DNA of 64,000 nt from Streptomyces hygroscopicus subsp. hygroscopicus (GTDB lineage: Bacteria; Actinomycetota; Actinomycetes; Streptomycetales; Streptomycetaceae): the NCBI RefSeq assembly GCF_030269125.1, contig NZ_BSSM01000009.1, positions 124,001-188,000 of the forward strand, read 5' to 3'. Below, one piece after another: positions 42,056 through 50,597 of the stretch. Both the position numbers and the translations under genes were made by a program. The number at the start of each line of letters is the position of its first letter. Within the stretch, counting starts at the first letter, position 1. The notes under the pieces were generated by a model. That model saw only the letters and a program-made list of their open reading frames with translations, ran no database searches and had not been told where the DNA came from.

Positions 42056-43240
42056 TCAGTCGACGTCCACCGGGCCGTCGTCCGGCTTCTTCCCGCGGCG
42101 GGCGTCGAGCTGGAGCAGGCCGTTGTCCCCGCGCCCCTCGGGGCGGTTGCCGTCCGACTCCTGCCCGCCGAGGTTCTGGCGGACCGAGTCGAGGATGGTC
42201 AGGCCCTGGGAGACCAGGCCGGCCGCGATCTCGCCGAGGCCGTCCGCGCCGTTCAGGACGTTGACGTTGGCGCCGGCCAGACCGCCGGCCGCCTCCTTCA
42301 CGATCTGCGGCAGCTGGTCGATCAGCATCCGGTCCAGCGCGACACGGTCGTACGACGCCGCCGCCTCGGCCTGGATCTTCATCCGCTGGGCCTCGGCCGC
42401 CGCGAGGATCCGGACCCGTTCGGCCTCCGCCTCGGCCGGCTTCACGACCTCGGCCACCAGCTGCTTCTGCCGCAGCAGGGCCTGGCGCTGGGCCAACTCG
42501 GTCTGCGCGTCCAGCACTTCCCGCTGCGCGTGCGCCTGCGCCAGCGGACCGGCCTGCGCGGCCTGCGCCTGCGCCCTGTCCACCTCGGCCGAGTACTCGG
42601 CCTTGACGACGGCGGTCTGCCGGGCGTACTCCGCCTGCCGGCGCGCCGCCTCCTGCTCGGCCTCGACCGCGGCCTGCGTGGCCTGCGCCTGGGCGATCTG
42701 CGCCTGGCGCCGGATGGCCGCCTTGTGCGGGGCGGACATCGCCTCGATGTAACCGGTGTCGCCGTCGTCGATCGACTGGATCTGCAGCGAGTCCACGATC
42801 AGACCGATCTTGGCCATCTCCATCTTGGAGGTGTCCAGCACCTCGGCGGCCAGCTTCTGCCGCTCGGTGACGATCTCCTCGACGGTCATCGAGCCGATGA
42901 TGGCGCGCAGGTGGCCGGCGAAGATCCGGCCGGTGAGCACCGACATCTGGTCCTGGTCGGAGAGGAAGCGCTGACCGGCGTTGATGATGCTCTCGTGGTC
43001 GTTGCCGACCTTGAAGGCGATGACGGCACGCACGTGCAGGGCGATGCCCTGCTTGGTCACGCAGGTCTCGGTCACCTCCGACTCGCACATCGCCAGCGAG
43101 AGGAAGCGGGTCTTGCGGAAGAAGGGGACCACGAACTTGCCGTGGCCCGTCACCACTCGGAACGGCGCGCCCCCCAGTCCCCGTCGTCCGCCCGAGATCA
43201 ACATCGCCTCGTCCGGCGCGGGTACGCGGTATCCGAACAT
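42056..43240 (-). CDS. flotillin-like SPFH/Band 7 protein
   Basis: A 394-aa protein. The SPFH domain (about 1-180) includes GGAPFRVVTGHGKFVVPF and FAGHLRAIIGSMTVEEIV; the rest is a long Ala/Glu/Gln-rich coiled coil (QAQATQAAVEAEQEAARRQ and similar) ending in a short charged tail. It lacks a clear membrane anchor, as other flotillins, and should form oligomers on membrane microdomains. The NfeD-like gene lies directly upstream in the same operon, the usual pairing. Confidence 0.9.
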   Translation of the reverse strand: MFGYRVPAPDEAMLISGGRRGLGGAPFRVVTGHGKFVVPFFRKTRFLSLAMCESEVTETCVTKQGIALHVRAVIAFKVGNDHESIINAGQRFLSDQDQMSVLTGRIFAGHLRAIIGSMTVEEIVTERQKLAAEVLDTSKMEMAKIGLIVDSLQIQSIDDGDTGYIEAMSAPHKAAIRRQAQIAQAQATQAAVEAEQEAARRQAEYARQTAVVKAEYSAEVDRAQAQAAQAGPLAQAHAQREVLDAQTELAQRQALLRQKQLVAEVVKPAEAEAERVRILAAAEAQRMKIQAEAAASYDRVALDRMLIDQLPQIVKEAAGGLAGANVNVLNGADGLGEIAAGLVSQGLTILDSVRQNLGGQESDGNRPEGRGDNGLLQLDARRGKKPDDGPVDVD

Positions 43241-43253
43241 TTTCCTGTACTCC

Positions 43254-43505
43254 TCAGCAGGCGTCGGCGGCGCCGCCGCCGAGCGCGTCCAATGGATCTG
43301 CCCACTCGATGACGCCGATCTCGCGGCATCCCCGTGATTCGATCACGAGGACCGTCGCACCCGGCGGCAGGGGATCCTCCGACCAGGCGAGAAACGTCTC
43401 GGAGCCGCCCCTGACCCGGACCAGTACCTCGCCGGGCCCGGCGGATCCACGCGTTCCGATGAGGACCTTCCCCGTACGGCCGATCACGGCCTCGTCCTGC
43501 GGCAT
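43254..43505 (-). CDS. NfeD-like OB-fold small protein
   Basis: An 83-aa protein (MPQDEAVIGRTGKVLIGTRG ... VLVIESRGCREIGVIEWADP), a pattern typical of the C-terminal OB-fold of NfeD partners of flotillins, without the membrane part. It is 13 bp upstream of the flotillin gene and surely cotranscribed. ATG 43505. Confidence 0.8.
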   Translation of the reverse strand: MPQDEAVIGRTGKVLIGTRGSAGPGEVLVRVRGGSETFLAWSEDPLPPGATVLVIESRGCREIGVIEWADPLDALGGGAADAC

Positions 43506-43582
43506 CACCGGCCGTCCTCCTCGCCCTGGCCTCAGGATTCCGACGATAGTCCCAGTCGGGCCGGGGACCAACGGGCGGGAGG

Positions 43583-45700
43583 TCACATCCCGTGCACGGG
43601 CTCGGCCAGCTGCTCCGGCAGGGGCGCCGAGTGGGTGACGACGAGGCCGGAGACCGCTCGGGTGAGGGCCACGTACAGCCGGCGCAGGCCCGTGCGCTCG
43701 TCCGGTTCGCCGTCGACGACCGCCCGGGGTTCGTCCAGGACCACGTAGTCGTACTCCAGACCCTTGGCGAGCGAGGCCGGTACGAGGGTCAGCCGCGTCT
43801 CGCGGGTCGTCTCCTCGCCCGGCGCGAGGTACCCGATCCCCGCGGCGGTGAGCGCCTCGGCCAGCGCGGGGATCCGGGCGTCGGCGGCGATCAGGCCGGT
43901 CGAGCCCTCGTGGGTCAACAACTCCCGGCACGCGCCGACGACTTGTTCGGCGGCGACGCTCCGGTCCGCGGCGTCGGCCGGGTCCGCCGTGCCGACCGCG
44001 CGGACCTCGAAGAAGCCCGGGTTCTCACGCACCGAGGCGACGGGGGTGAGGCCCGGGGCGATGTGCGGGAGCAGCCGGGAGGCGTACGTGATGACATCGG
44101 TCGGCACACGGAAACCGGCCGTCAACTCCTCGATGACGCCGTCCTGTTTGCCCAGGTGGCCCAGCGCCTCCTCCCAACTACGCGTCGCCCAGGGGGTCGT
44201 GCCCTGAGCGAGGTCGCCGAGGACGGTCGCGCTGCCCGTGGTGCAGCGGCGGCCCACCGCCCGGTACTGCATGGGGGAGAGGTCCTGCGCCTCGTCCAGG
44301 ACGACATGGCCGAGCGAGTGGGTGCGCTGGACGAGGTCGGCCGCCTCGTCGATCAACACGGCGTCGGCGGCGGACCACTTGGCCGACTTCACGCTGCGGG
44401 CCGGCCTGGCCCACAGGATCGCCTTCTGCTCGTCCTCGTCCAGCAGCCCGGCCGCGTGCTCGGCGAGGAACTCCGGTTCGCCGAGCAGCCGCAGCACCAG
44501 CTTCGCGGGGTCGACGGCCGGCCAGATCGCCTTCACGGCCGCCTTCACCGCGCCGCTGCGCGCCACCGCGTCCTGCACCCGGTCGTCCGGCGCCTCCCCG
44601 GCCCGTTCCATCTGCACCAGCACCGCGTGCGCGATCCGCTGCGGCAGGGCCTCGCGGGCGGCGCCGTACCGGATCTCCCGGTCCAGCAACTGCCGTACCA
44701 GTTCCTCCAGTTCGTACGCCGGGACCCGCCAGCGCCGCGAACCGCGCACGACCAGCACCGGTTCCGTCGGCGGAGTCACGTACGAGTACAGCGCCCGGCG
44801 CAGCACCTCGGCCATCCGGGCGTCGCCCTTGACGACCGCGGCGGCCGCGTCGTCCGTGCCGCGCACCTCCACATGGGCCACCAGGTCGTCCACGGTGGCC
44901 TGCTGCACGGCCAGCTCGCCCAGGGCCGGCAGCACCTGCTCGATGTAGTGCAGGAAGGACTTGTTCGGGCCGATGACCAGCGTGCCGGTGCGGGCGAGGC
45001 GCTCGCGGTGCGCGTACAGCAGGTACGCCACCCGGTGCAGGCCGACGGCCGTCTTTCCGGTACCGGGGCCGCCCTGGACGCAGACGGTGCCGCCGAGGCC
45101 GCTGCGGACGATCTCGTCCTGCTCGGGCTGGATGGTGGCGACGATGTCCCGCATCGGACCGACGCGCGGGCGCTCGATCTCCCGCTGGAGCAGCTTGCTG
45201 GTGGTGGCCGCCTCGGCCGGGTCGGACAGCCGCTCGTCCTCGTACGCGGTCAGCTCGCCGCCGGTGTAGCCGAAGCGGCGGCGCAGCCCGATGTCCATCG
45301 GGTCCTTCTTGGAGGCCCGGTAGAACGGCTGCGAGACCGGGGCGCGCCAGTCGATGACCATGGGGTCGCCGTCGGCGTCGTGCACGTGCCGGCGCCCGAT
45401 GTAGAACTGCTCGCCCTCGGCGCCCTCGGCCTGCTCCGCGCCCGGGGCGTGCAGGTAGTCGAGCCGCCCGAAGAACAGCGGGGTGTCGCTGAGGTCGGCC
45501 AGCGCCTTGATGCGGTCGTCGATCTGGCGGCTGAGCACCGCGGCGTTGACCCAGTTCGCCGTGACGTCCCGGATGTCCAGCGCCTCCACGTCCTCGCGCA
45601 TCGCGCGCAGGGCGGCGCGGGAGGACGCGAGGTGGGAGCGCTCGCGGGAGAGCGGGTCGGTGGCGGGATCGGCTGCCTGGTCGTGGGCGGACGTGGACAA
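43583..45700 (-). CDS. helR: HelD/HelR-like RNA polymerase-associated helicase
   Basis: A 705-aa superfamily-1 ATPase. The N-terminal coiled-coil (SRERSHLASSRAALRAMREDVEAL) is the HelD-type arm that enters the RNA polymerase secondary channel; Walker A is CVQGGPGTGKTAVGLHRVAYLL; motif II is VVLDEAQDLSPMQYRAV; a C-terminal UvrD-like domain has KGLEYDYVVLDEP and YVALTRAVSGL. Unlike UvrD, such proteins act on stalled RNA polymerase. HelR of S. venezuelae removes rifamycins from polymerase; this is the likely orthologue type, but I found no rifamycin-associated element upstream. Confidence 0.88.
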   Translation of the reverse strand: MSTSAHDQAADPATDPLSRERSHLASSRAALRAMREDVEALDIRDVTANWVNAAVLSRQIDDRIKALADLSDTPLFFGRLDYLHAPGAEQAEGAEGEQFYIGRRHVHDADGDPMVIDWRAPVSQPFYRASKKDPMDIGLRRRFGYTGGELTAYEDERLSDPAEAATTSKLLQREIERPRVGPMRDIVATIQPEQDEIVRSGLGGTVCVQGGPGTGKTAVGLHRVAYLLYAHRERLARTGTLVIGPNKSFLHYIEQVLPALGELAVQQATVDDLVAHVEVRGTDDAAAAVVKGDARMAEVLRRALYSYVTPPTEPVLVVRGSRRWRVPAYELEELVRQLLDREIRYGAAREALPQRIAHAVLVQMERAGEAPDDRVQDAVARSGAVKAAVKAIWPAVDPAKLVLRLLGEPEFLAEHAAGLLDEDEQKAILWARPARSVKSAKWSAADAVLIDEAADLVQRTHSLGHVVLDEAQDLSPMQYRAVGRRCTTGSATVLGDLAQGTTPWATRSWEEALGHLGKQDGVIEELTAGFRVPTDVITYASRLLPHIAPGLTPVASVRENPGFFEVRAVGTADPADAADRSVAAEQVVGACRELLTHEGSTGLIAADARIPALAEALTAAGIGYLAPGEETTRETRLTLVPASLAKGLEYDYVVLDEPRAVVDGEPDERTGLRRLYVALTRAVSGLVVTHSAPLPEQLAEPVHGM

Positions 45701-46045
45701 GGGGGTGCCTCCGGTGGGCCTGCTGCGTGGCGGTACGACGGTGACGGATGTCGCCGTGACGACGTTGCCGTCCGGTTTCCGGCCGGGCGGCGGCTCTCCG
45801 CGGAGGGGAGGCGGGCAAGAGAGGGGATTTTAGTGAGGTGGCGCGGGGGAACGCCAACGGATTTGGCGCGAGCCGCTTTCCGGCCATGTCCCGGGGCCCT
45901 CGTGGCGCGGGCCCTGGCTCGTCCCCTAGGGGACGAGCCAGGGCCGGCGTAGGGGTCGCGTCCACCCGTGGGCGGGGTGCAAGGGCTCCGGAACCGGACC
46001 CGTGGACCGATACCGCGAAGGGCGTCGGAGTTCCACCATGGAGTC
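45701..46045. other. 345-bp divergent region upstream of helR with 36-bp palindrome
   Basis: No gene seen. The helR promoter must lie here; a TAAAAT (minus strand, near 45829-45834) could be a -10. The perfect 36-bp palindrome at 45910-45945 is the main feature. Confidence 0.5.
45910..45945. repeat. 36-bp perfect palindrome without loop
   Basis: The 18-nt arm GGCCCTGGCTCGTCCCCT is followed at once by its exact reverse complement, centred on CCTAGG. It lies between divergent genes (210 bp from helR, 100 bp from the 60-aa gene), where a terminator is not expected. It could be an operator, a cruciform, or a target of a dimeric protein. Confidence 0.85.
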
Positions 46046-46228
46046 ATGAGCGCAGCAACCGTTTCCCCCTCCCCCGCCCGGCCCCCGACCGGAGCCACGG
46101 CCGTGGACGGCGCCCCGCGTCACTTCCTCGGCAGCGCCCTGCGCGCGCTGAAGGTGTTCGCGGAGGCGGCCTTCGGCGTCGTCGTCCTCGGCGAGTACGG
46201 CGAGGAGGCGGGCATACGCCGCGTATGA
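46046..46228 (+). CDS. small conserved-type hypothetical protein, 60 aa
   Basis: ATG 46046; MSAATVSPSPARPPTGAT at the start, then a helical C-terminal half (FLGSALRALKVFAEAAFGVVVLGEYGEEA). The C-terminus has one moderately hydrophobic helix. Codon use is Streptomyces-like. Function unknown. It converges on XPB, 15 bp between stops. Confidence 0.55.
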   Translation: MSAATVSPSPARPPTGATAVDGAPRHFLGSALRALKVFAEAAFGVVVLGEYGEEAGIRRV

Positions 46229-46243
46229 CGGCGCCCCCGCTCG

Positions 46244-47890
46244 TCAGCCCTCGGTCTCCGAGAGGATCTCGTCGGCGTCCATGATCCGGTAGGCGTAGCC
46301 CTGTTCGGCCAGGAAACGCTGGCGGTGGGCGGCGAAGTCCTGGTCGATGGTGTCGCGGGCCACGACCGAGTAGAAGTGCGCCTGGTGGCCGTCGGCCTTG
46401 GGCCGCAGCACCCGGCCGAGTCGCTGGGCCTCCTCCTGGCGGGAGCCGAAGGTGCCGGACACCTGGATGGCGACCGTGGCCTCGGGCAGGTCGATGGAGA
46501 AGTTGGCGACCTTGGACACCACCAGCACGTTGATCTCGCCCTCGCGGAAGGCGTCGAAGAGCTTCTCGCGCTGGGCGTTGGAGGTCTCGCCCTTGATGAC
46601 CGGGGCGTCCAGGTGCTCGCCCAGCTCGTCGAGCTGGTCGATGTACTGACCGATCACGAGGATCTGCTGGCCCGTGAACCGGCGGACGATCGCCTCCGTG
46701 ACCTTCCGCTTGGTGTCCGTGGTGGCACAGAAGCGGTACTTCTCCTCCGTCTCGGCCGTGGCGTACGCCAGCCGCTCGGACTCCGTCAGGTTCACCCGGA
46801 CCTCGACGCAGTCGGCGGGGGCGATGTAGCCCTGCGCCTCGATCTCCTTCCAGGGCGCGTCGAACCGCTTGGGCCCGATCAGGGAGAACACGTCCGACTC
46901 ACGGCCGTCCTCGCGCACCAGCGTGGCGGTCAGCCCCAGCCGCCGCCGCGCCTGGAGATCGGCGGTGAACTTGAAGACGGGAGCCGGCAGCAGATGCACC
47001 TCGTCGTAGACGATCAGCCCCCAGTCCCGGGAGTCGAACAGCTCCAGGTGCGGATAGACGCCCTTCCGCTTGGTCGTCAGCACCTGGTAGGTGGCGATGG
47101 TGACCGGGCGGATCTCCTTGCGGGTCCCGCTGTACTCGCCGATCTCGTCCTCGGTCAGCGACGTCCGCTTCACCAGCTCGTGCTTCCACTGCCGGGCGGA
47201 GACGGTGTTGGTCACGAGGATCAGGGTGGTCGACTTCGCCTCGGCCATGGAGGCCGCGCCCACCAGCGTCTTTCCCGCGCCGCAGGGCAGCACCACGACA
47301 CCGCTGCCACCGTGCCAGAAGTTCTCCACGGCCTGCTTCTGGTACGGCCGCAGGGTCCAGCCGTCCTCGCGCAGGTCGATGGGATGCGCCTCGCCGTCCA
47401 CGTATCCGGCGAGGTCCTCGGCCGGCCAGCCGAGCTTCAGCAGCGTCTGCTTGATCTGCCCGCGCTCGGAGGGGTGCACCACGACCGTGTCCGGGTCGAT
47501 CCGCGCGCCGACCAGCGGGGTGATCCGCTTGGACTTCAGGACCTCCTCGAGGACGGGCCGGTCGGTGGTCGTCAGGACGAGCCCGTGCGCGGGGTGCTTG
47601 GAGAGGGTGAGGCGGCCGTAGCGGTCCATCGTCTCGGCGATGTCCACGAGCAGCGCGTGCGGCACGGGGTAGCGGCTGTACTGCACCAGCGCGTCCACGA
47701 CCTGCTCCGCGTCGTGCCCCGCGGCCCGCGCGTTCCACAGCCCGAGCGGGGTCACCCGGTAGGTGTGGATGTGCTCGGGCGCCCGCTCCAGCTCGGCGAA
47801 CGGAGCGATGGCCCGCCGGCAGTCGTCGGCCCGCTCGTGGTCGACTTCCAGGAGCAGGGTCTTGTCGGACTGGACGATTAGGCAGGACAC
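46244..47890 (-). CDS. XPB/Rad25-type DNA repair helicase
   Basis: A 548-aa superfamily-2 helicase. The N-terminal XPB-type damage-recognition domain is followed by Walker A VVLPCGAGKTLVGAA, motif II VYDEVHLLPAP, motif III LGLTATLVRED, and motif VI SRQEEAQRLGRVLRPK. Actinobacterial XPB unwinds DNA 3' to 5'. The annotated first residues MSC directly precede LIVQSDKTLLLEVDH, the conserved N-terminus; related proteins as I recall begin with something like NGP before LIVQSD. The serine integrase gene starts 28 bp away, so the original 5' end seems to have been replaced by integration. Confidence 0.94.
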   Translation of the reverse strand: MSCLIVQSDKTLLLEVDHERADDCRRAIAPFAELERAPEHIHTYRVTPLGLWNARAAGHDAEQVVDALVQYSRYPVPHALLVDIAETMDRYGRLTLSKHPAHGLVLTTTDRPVLEEVLKSKRITPLVGARIDPDTVVVHPSERGQIKQTLLKLGWPAEDLAGYVDGEAHPIDLREDGWTLRPYQKQAVENFWHGGSGVVVLPCGAGKTLVGAASMAEAKSTTLILVTNTVSARQWKHELVKRTSLTEDEIGEYSGTRKEIRPVTIATYQVLTTKRKGVYPHLELFDSRDWGLIVYDEVHLLPAPVFKFTADLQARRRLGLTATLVREDGRESDVFSLIGPKRFDAPWKEIEAQGYIAPADCVEVRVNLTESERLAYATAETEEKYRFCATTDTKRKVTEAIVRRFTGQQILVIGQYIDQLDELGEHLDAPVIKGETSNAQREKLFDAFREGEINVLVVSKVANFSIDLPEATVAIQVSGTFGSRQEEAQRLGRVLRPKADGHQAHFYSVVARDTIDQDFAAHRQRFLAEQGYAYRIMDADEILSETEG

Positions 47891-47903
47891 ACATACCTCC
47901 GGA
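47876..47903. other. candidate left attachment junction (attL) in the XPB 5' end
   Basis: Between the conserved XPB codons (LIVQSD side, left of about 47882) and the integrase ribosome site (GGAG, 47900-47903). The XPB start now used (GTG, complement of 47888-47890) belongs to the incoming DNA. Exact crossover not determinable without a donor-free genome. Confidence 0.45.
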
Positions 47904-47917
47904 GATAAGGCCCTCTC

Positions 47918-49558
47918 ATGACAGAACCAACGCCTGTCACAGCACGGGCTATGCCCCGTGCCCGACGCCGGAAGGGCGTCCCGGCCAGCGCGCCGGGGAT
48001 GCGCGCCGCTATCTATGTTCGCCTATCACGCGAAACCGACGAGACGACTTCGCCGGAACGCCAGCGCGCGGCCTGTGAAGCGTTGTGCGAGGCACGCGGC
48101 TGGGAGGTCGTCGCCGCCGAGGAGGACATCGACGTCTCGGGCTTCTCGCGCGGGCTCGACCGACCGGGACTGCAACGCATCCTGACCAGGCTCGCCGAGC
48201 TGGACGTGATCGTGTTCTTCAAGATCGACAGGCTTGCGCGCTCGACGGTCGACTTTGCGGAGATCATGCGACTCGCCGAGCACCAGAGCGTTGCGCTCGC
48301 GTCGGCGACAGAGCCGCTCGACCTCACGTCGTCCATGGGCCGGGCCATGGCGAAGGTGATCGCGGTCTTCGCCGAGCTGGAGTCCGACACCATCGGGATG
48401 CGGGTGTCCAGCGCGCACGAGCACCTGCGCCGCGAGGGCCGCTACACCGGCGGTCGGGTCCCGTACGGGTACATGGTCGTCCCCAACCCCAACGGGGCGG
48501 GCAAGGTCCTTGCGGTCAACGAGGACGAGGCCAAGACGATCAAGCGGATCGTGGAACGGGTCCTGGCCAAAGACTCGCTCATGCAGATCATCAACGACCT
48601 CAACAAGGAGGGCGTCCTGTCGCCCGGCCACACCTCACGCCAGACCACGGGCAAGCGCAGCGACTCCAAACAGTGGTACACGACCACGCTGCGCAGCATG
48701 CTGGGCAACCCCCAGTTGCTCGGCCAGGTCATCGAGGACGGAAAGCCGATCCTGCGGACGGACGGCCTGCCGCTGGTCAATCGGCCGCCGATCCTCGACA
48801 CGGACACCTGGCAGATGCTCCAGGACGAGTTGGAACGCCGGGCCAACCCAGGTGAGAAGCGCCGGCAGGGGACGTCGCTGCTGCGCGGCATCATGCACTG
48901 CGGAGTCTGTGGTGAGCGCATGTACACCTTCAGCGGGCGCAACGGCCAGCTTCGGTACCGGTGCATCGGCCCCCTGAAGTACCGCCAGCGGGCGGCCAAG
49001 GGGGAGGAGAAGCCGGGCGTGAAGTGCTACGGGCCGACCGTGGCGGGGGTGACCACCGAGGAGTACGTCACGGAGCAATTCCTCACGAAGTACGGGCACC
49101 TTCCCGTGCTGCGGATGGTCCAGGAGGCGGGCGAGGACTTCCGGCCGCAGATCAGGCAGGCCGAGGAAGCGTTGGCCGACCTGCAAAAGGATCGCTACGA
49201 CCGGGGCCTGTTCAGAGGCGATGACGGAGCGATCCGGTACGCGGAGCAGTACGCCAAGCTGGAAGAGCGACTGGCGACCCTGAAGGAGAGGCAGCGAACG
49301 GCGAAGCCGGGCGGAGTGAAGGCGGAGCCGACCGGAGAGACGCACGCCGAGCAATGGAAGCGCTCGGACGTGGCCGGTAAGCGAGATCTGCTGTTGAACG
49401 CGGGCGGCTACGTGGAGGTGGCACCCGCGCGGCGTGGAGGTAAGAAGCTGGACACGTCGCGTCTGTCGGTCTACTTCGGCGAGGAGGGGCACATGCGGCG
49501 GGCGGCAGCGGCGAAGGAGAGCGAACGGGAGACCGAGGGGACCGACAGCCAGGGCTGA
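47918..49558 (+). CDS. large serine recombinase / integrase
   Basis: A 546-aa serine integrase. The catalytic domain has the nucleophile Ser37 in AAIYVRLSRETDE, the SPERQRAACEALCEARGWEV helix, and VFFKIDRLARSTVDFAEI. A recombinase domain follows (RREGRYTGGRVPYGYMVV, then TLRSMLGNPQLLG), then a zinc ribbon (CGVCGERM ... YRCIG ... KCYG) and a coiled coil (about 400-455) that controls synapsis direction. This layout is that of phage and ICE integrases such as phiC31 Int. It begins 28 bp from the XPB start, the usual place beside an attachment site. It has its own hairpin terminator. Confidence 0.94.
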   Translation: MTEPTPVTARAMPRARRRKGVPASAPGMRAAIYVRLSRETDETTSPERQRAACEALCEARGWEVVAAEEDIDVSGFSRGLDRPGLQRILTRLAELDVIVFFKIDRLARSTVDFAEIMRLAEHQSVALASATEPLDLTSSMGRAMAKVIAVFAELESDTIGMRVSSAHEHLRREGRYTGGRVPYGYMVVPNPNGAGKVLAVNEDEAKTIKRIVERVLAKDSLMQIINDLNKEGVLSPGHTSRQTTGKRSDSKQWYTTTLRSMLGNPQLLGQVIEDGKPILRTDGLPLVNRPPILDTDTWQMLQDELERRANPGEKRRQGTSLLRGIMHCGVCGERMYTFSGRNGQLRYRCIGPLKYRQRAAKGEEKPGVKCYGPTVAGVTTEEYVTEQFLTKYGHLPVLRMVQEAGEDFRPQIRQAEEALADLQKDRYDRGLFRGDDGAIRYAEQYAKLEERLATLKERQRTAKPGGVKAEPTGETHAEQWKRSDVAGKRDLLLNAGGYVEVAPARRGGKKLDTSRLSVYFGEEGHMRRAAAAKESERETEGTDSQG

Positions 49559-49581
49559 CGCCGACGTCACCGGACACACGC

Positions 49582-49621
49582 AGCGGCGCCCCCACCGGAC
49601 GGACAAGGTGGGGGCGCCGCT
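49582..49621 (+). terminator. terminator of the integrase gene
   Basis: Perfect 15-bp stem (AGCGGCGCCCCCACC at 49582-49596 with 49607-49621), 10-nt loop, followed by TTCT. Confidence 0.85.
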
Positions 49622-49681
49622 TTCTGTGTTGGGTGCAGCTCGTTTGCAGGGAGAACGAGATGGACGCCCCCAAGGAACGCC

Positions 49682-49855
49682 ATGCAGCTGTACGCTCGCG
49701 AGGTGCCGAAGAGTTTCGACTACAGCAAGCCGTTCTTCAGTTCTGAGGACGATGAGCCGCCCGTGTGCCCGCACTGCAAGCAGCCAATTGAGGTGGGCGA
49801 CGACGTCCACTGGTATCAGGACACGCTCTGGCACACCAAGCCCTGCCCCAGCTGA
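49682..49855 (+). CDS. 57-aa zinc-ribbon-like protein of the integrative element
   Basis: ATG 49682 to TGA 49855. The N-terminus is MQLYAREVPKSFDYSKPF; the second half has CPHCKQPIEVGDDVHWYQD and then HTKPCPS, so CxxC is followed by His, His and Cys in a plausible zinc-binding set. Base composition is lower in GC than the flanks. No ribosome site is strong (GGAACGCC upstream). Probably a small accessory gene of the element; function unknown. Confidence 0.6.
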   Translation: MQLYAREVPKSFDYSKPFFSSEDDEPPVCPHCKQPIEVGDDVHWYQDTLWHTKPCPS

Positions 49856-50087
49856 TTGGGGCAGTCGAATGCCGCCTTCGGCTACGCCCTCCGCCATCGG
49901 CGCCCGCCGGGGCCTGCCCGGAGCAGAAGCCGTCCTGTGGCTCCGTGCGCCGGTCGCCCACCGCGACCTCGATCCCTACTTGCGCTTCCACGCCGCCCGC
50001 GAGCACCTACCCCGACCCGCAGAAGTTCGCCCTCACGGCTTGATCAGCGTCGTCCCTCGAAACGAGCTGCACCCTTCTGTGTTCAGG
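49856..50087. other. unassigned stretch inside the integrative element
   Basis: No convincing gene. The plus-strand frame from about 49869 is open and gives LPGAEAVLWLRAPVAHRDL, followed by dense Pro/Arg text, but it overlaps the 3' end of the convergent RDF-like gene and lacks a ribosome site. It may be a remnant. Confidence 0.35.
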
Positions 50088-50597
50088 TCAGGTGGCGTGC
50101 TGGTCGGGGTTGTGCCAGGGCCCGATGACCTTGGTGGAGGGGCGGCAATACGACAGCGCGACACCATTGCGGGTTGTGAACTCGACTGTTTCTGCGACGA
50201 GTTCACAGAGTGCGTCCCCGCCTGTCTCGGACAGTGCCGTCCTCAGCGTGGGGACGGACTCTGCCAGGTCCCATGAGGGGGAACTGAGGCGGAAGCCGCC
50301 AAGGGCGTGTGCTTCGGCGAGGCGGAACGAGAGTCGAGTGCTGGGTTGGGGTTCATAGCGGGGTGCCGCTGTCAGCAGGCCGGCCTTGATGGATTCGGGG
50401 CCGGAGATGACGACCCGCATGGAGGTTGATCGGGGCAGCACTTCGAAGTGGTTGGCTTCGTGACTGTCGTGGGACGGCGATTGCCTGCCGAAGAGCTGCC
50501 CGACGATCATGGCGACTTCCGCAGTCCCGGTGGAGACACGCCAGGAGCCTTGGCCGCAGTGGAAGCGGCCGACGAACGTCGTCTTGCGATTGATCAT
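50088..50597 (-). CDS. Gp3-like recombination directionality factor (putative)
   Basis: A 169-aa protein, ATG 50597 overlapping the stop of the upstream gene (ATGA). Its pattern fits the Gp3-like RDFs that pair with serine integrases: VGRFHCGQGSWRVSTGTAEV near the N-terminus, FEVLPRSTSMRVVISGPESI, QPSTRLSFRLAEAHALGGF, WDLAESVPTLRTALSETGG and the C-terminal VEFTTRNGVALSYCRP. It is shorter than family members I recall because the central Cys-containing part is missing. An RDF would let the integrase excise the element. The match is from memory of the family, not a search. Confidence 0.6.
   Translation of the reverse strand: MINRKTTFVGRFHCGQGSWRVSTGTAEVAMIVGQLFGRQSPSHDSHEANHFEVLPRSTSMRVVISGPESIKAGLLTAAPRYEPQPSTRLSFRLAEAHALGGFRLSSPSWDLAESVPTLRTALSETGGDALCELVAETVEFTTRNGVALSYCRPSTKVIGPWHNPDQHAT

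Noticed and set aside
45910..45945. The 36-bp palindrome as a transcription terminator
   Set aside because: It lies between divergent gene starts, has no loop and no T-run, so no transcript is expected to end there.
49434..50276. Long plus-strand reading frame across the integrase end and the RDF-like gene
   Set aside because: It overlaps two better-supported genes in other frames, lacks a ribosome site, and its composition is that of an antisense frame in GC-rich DNA.
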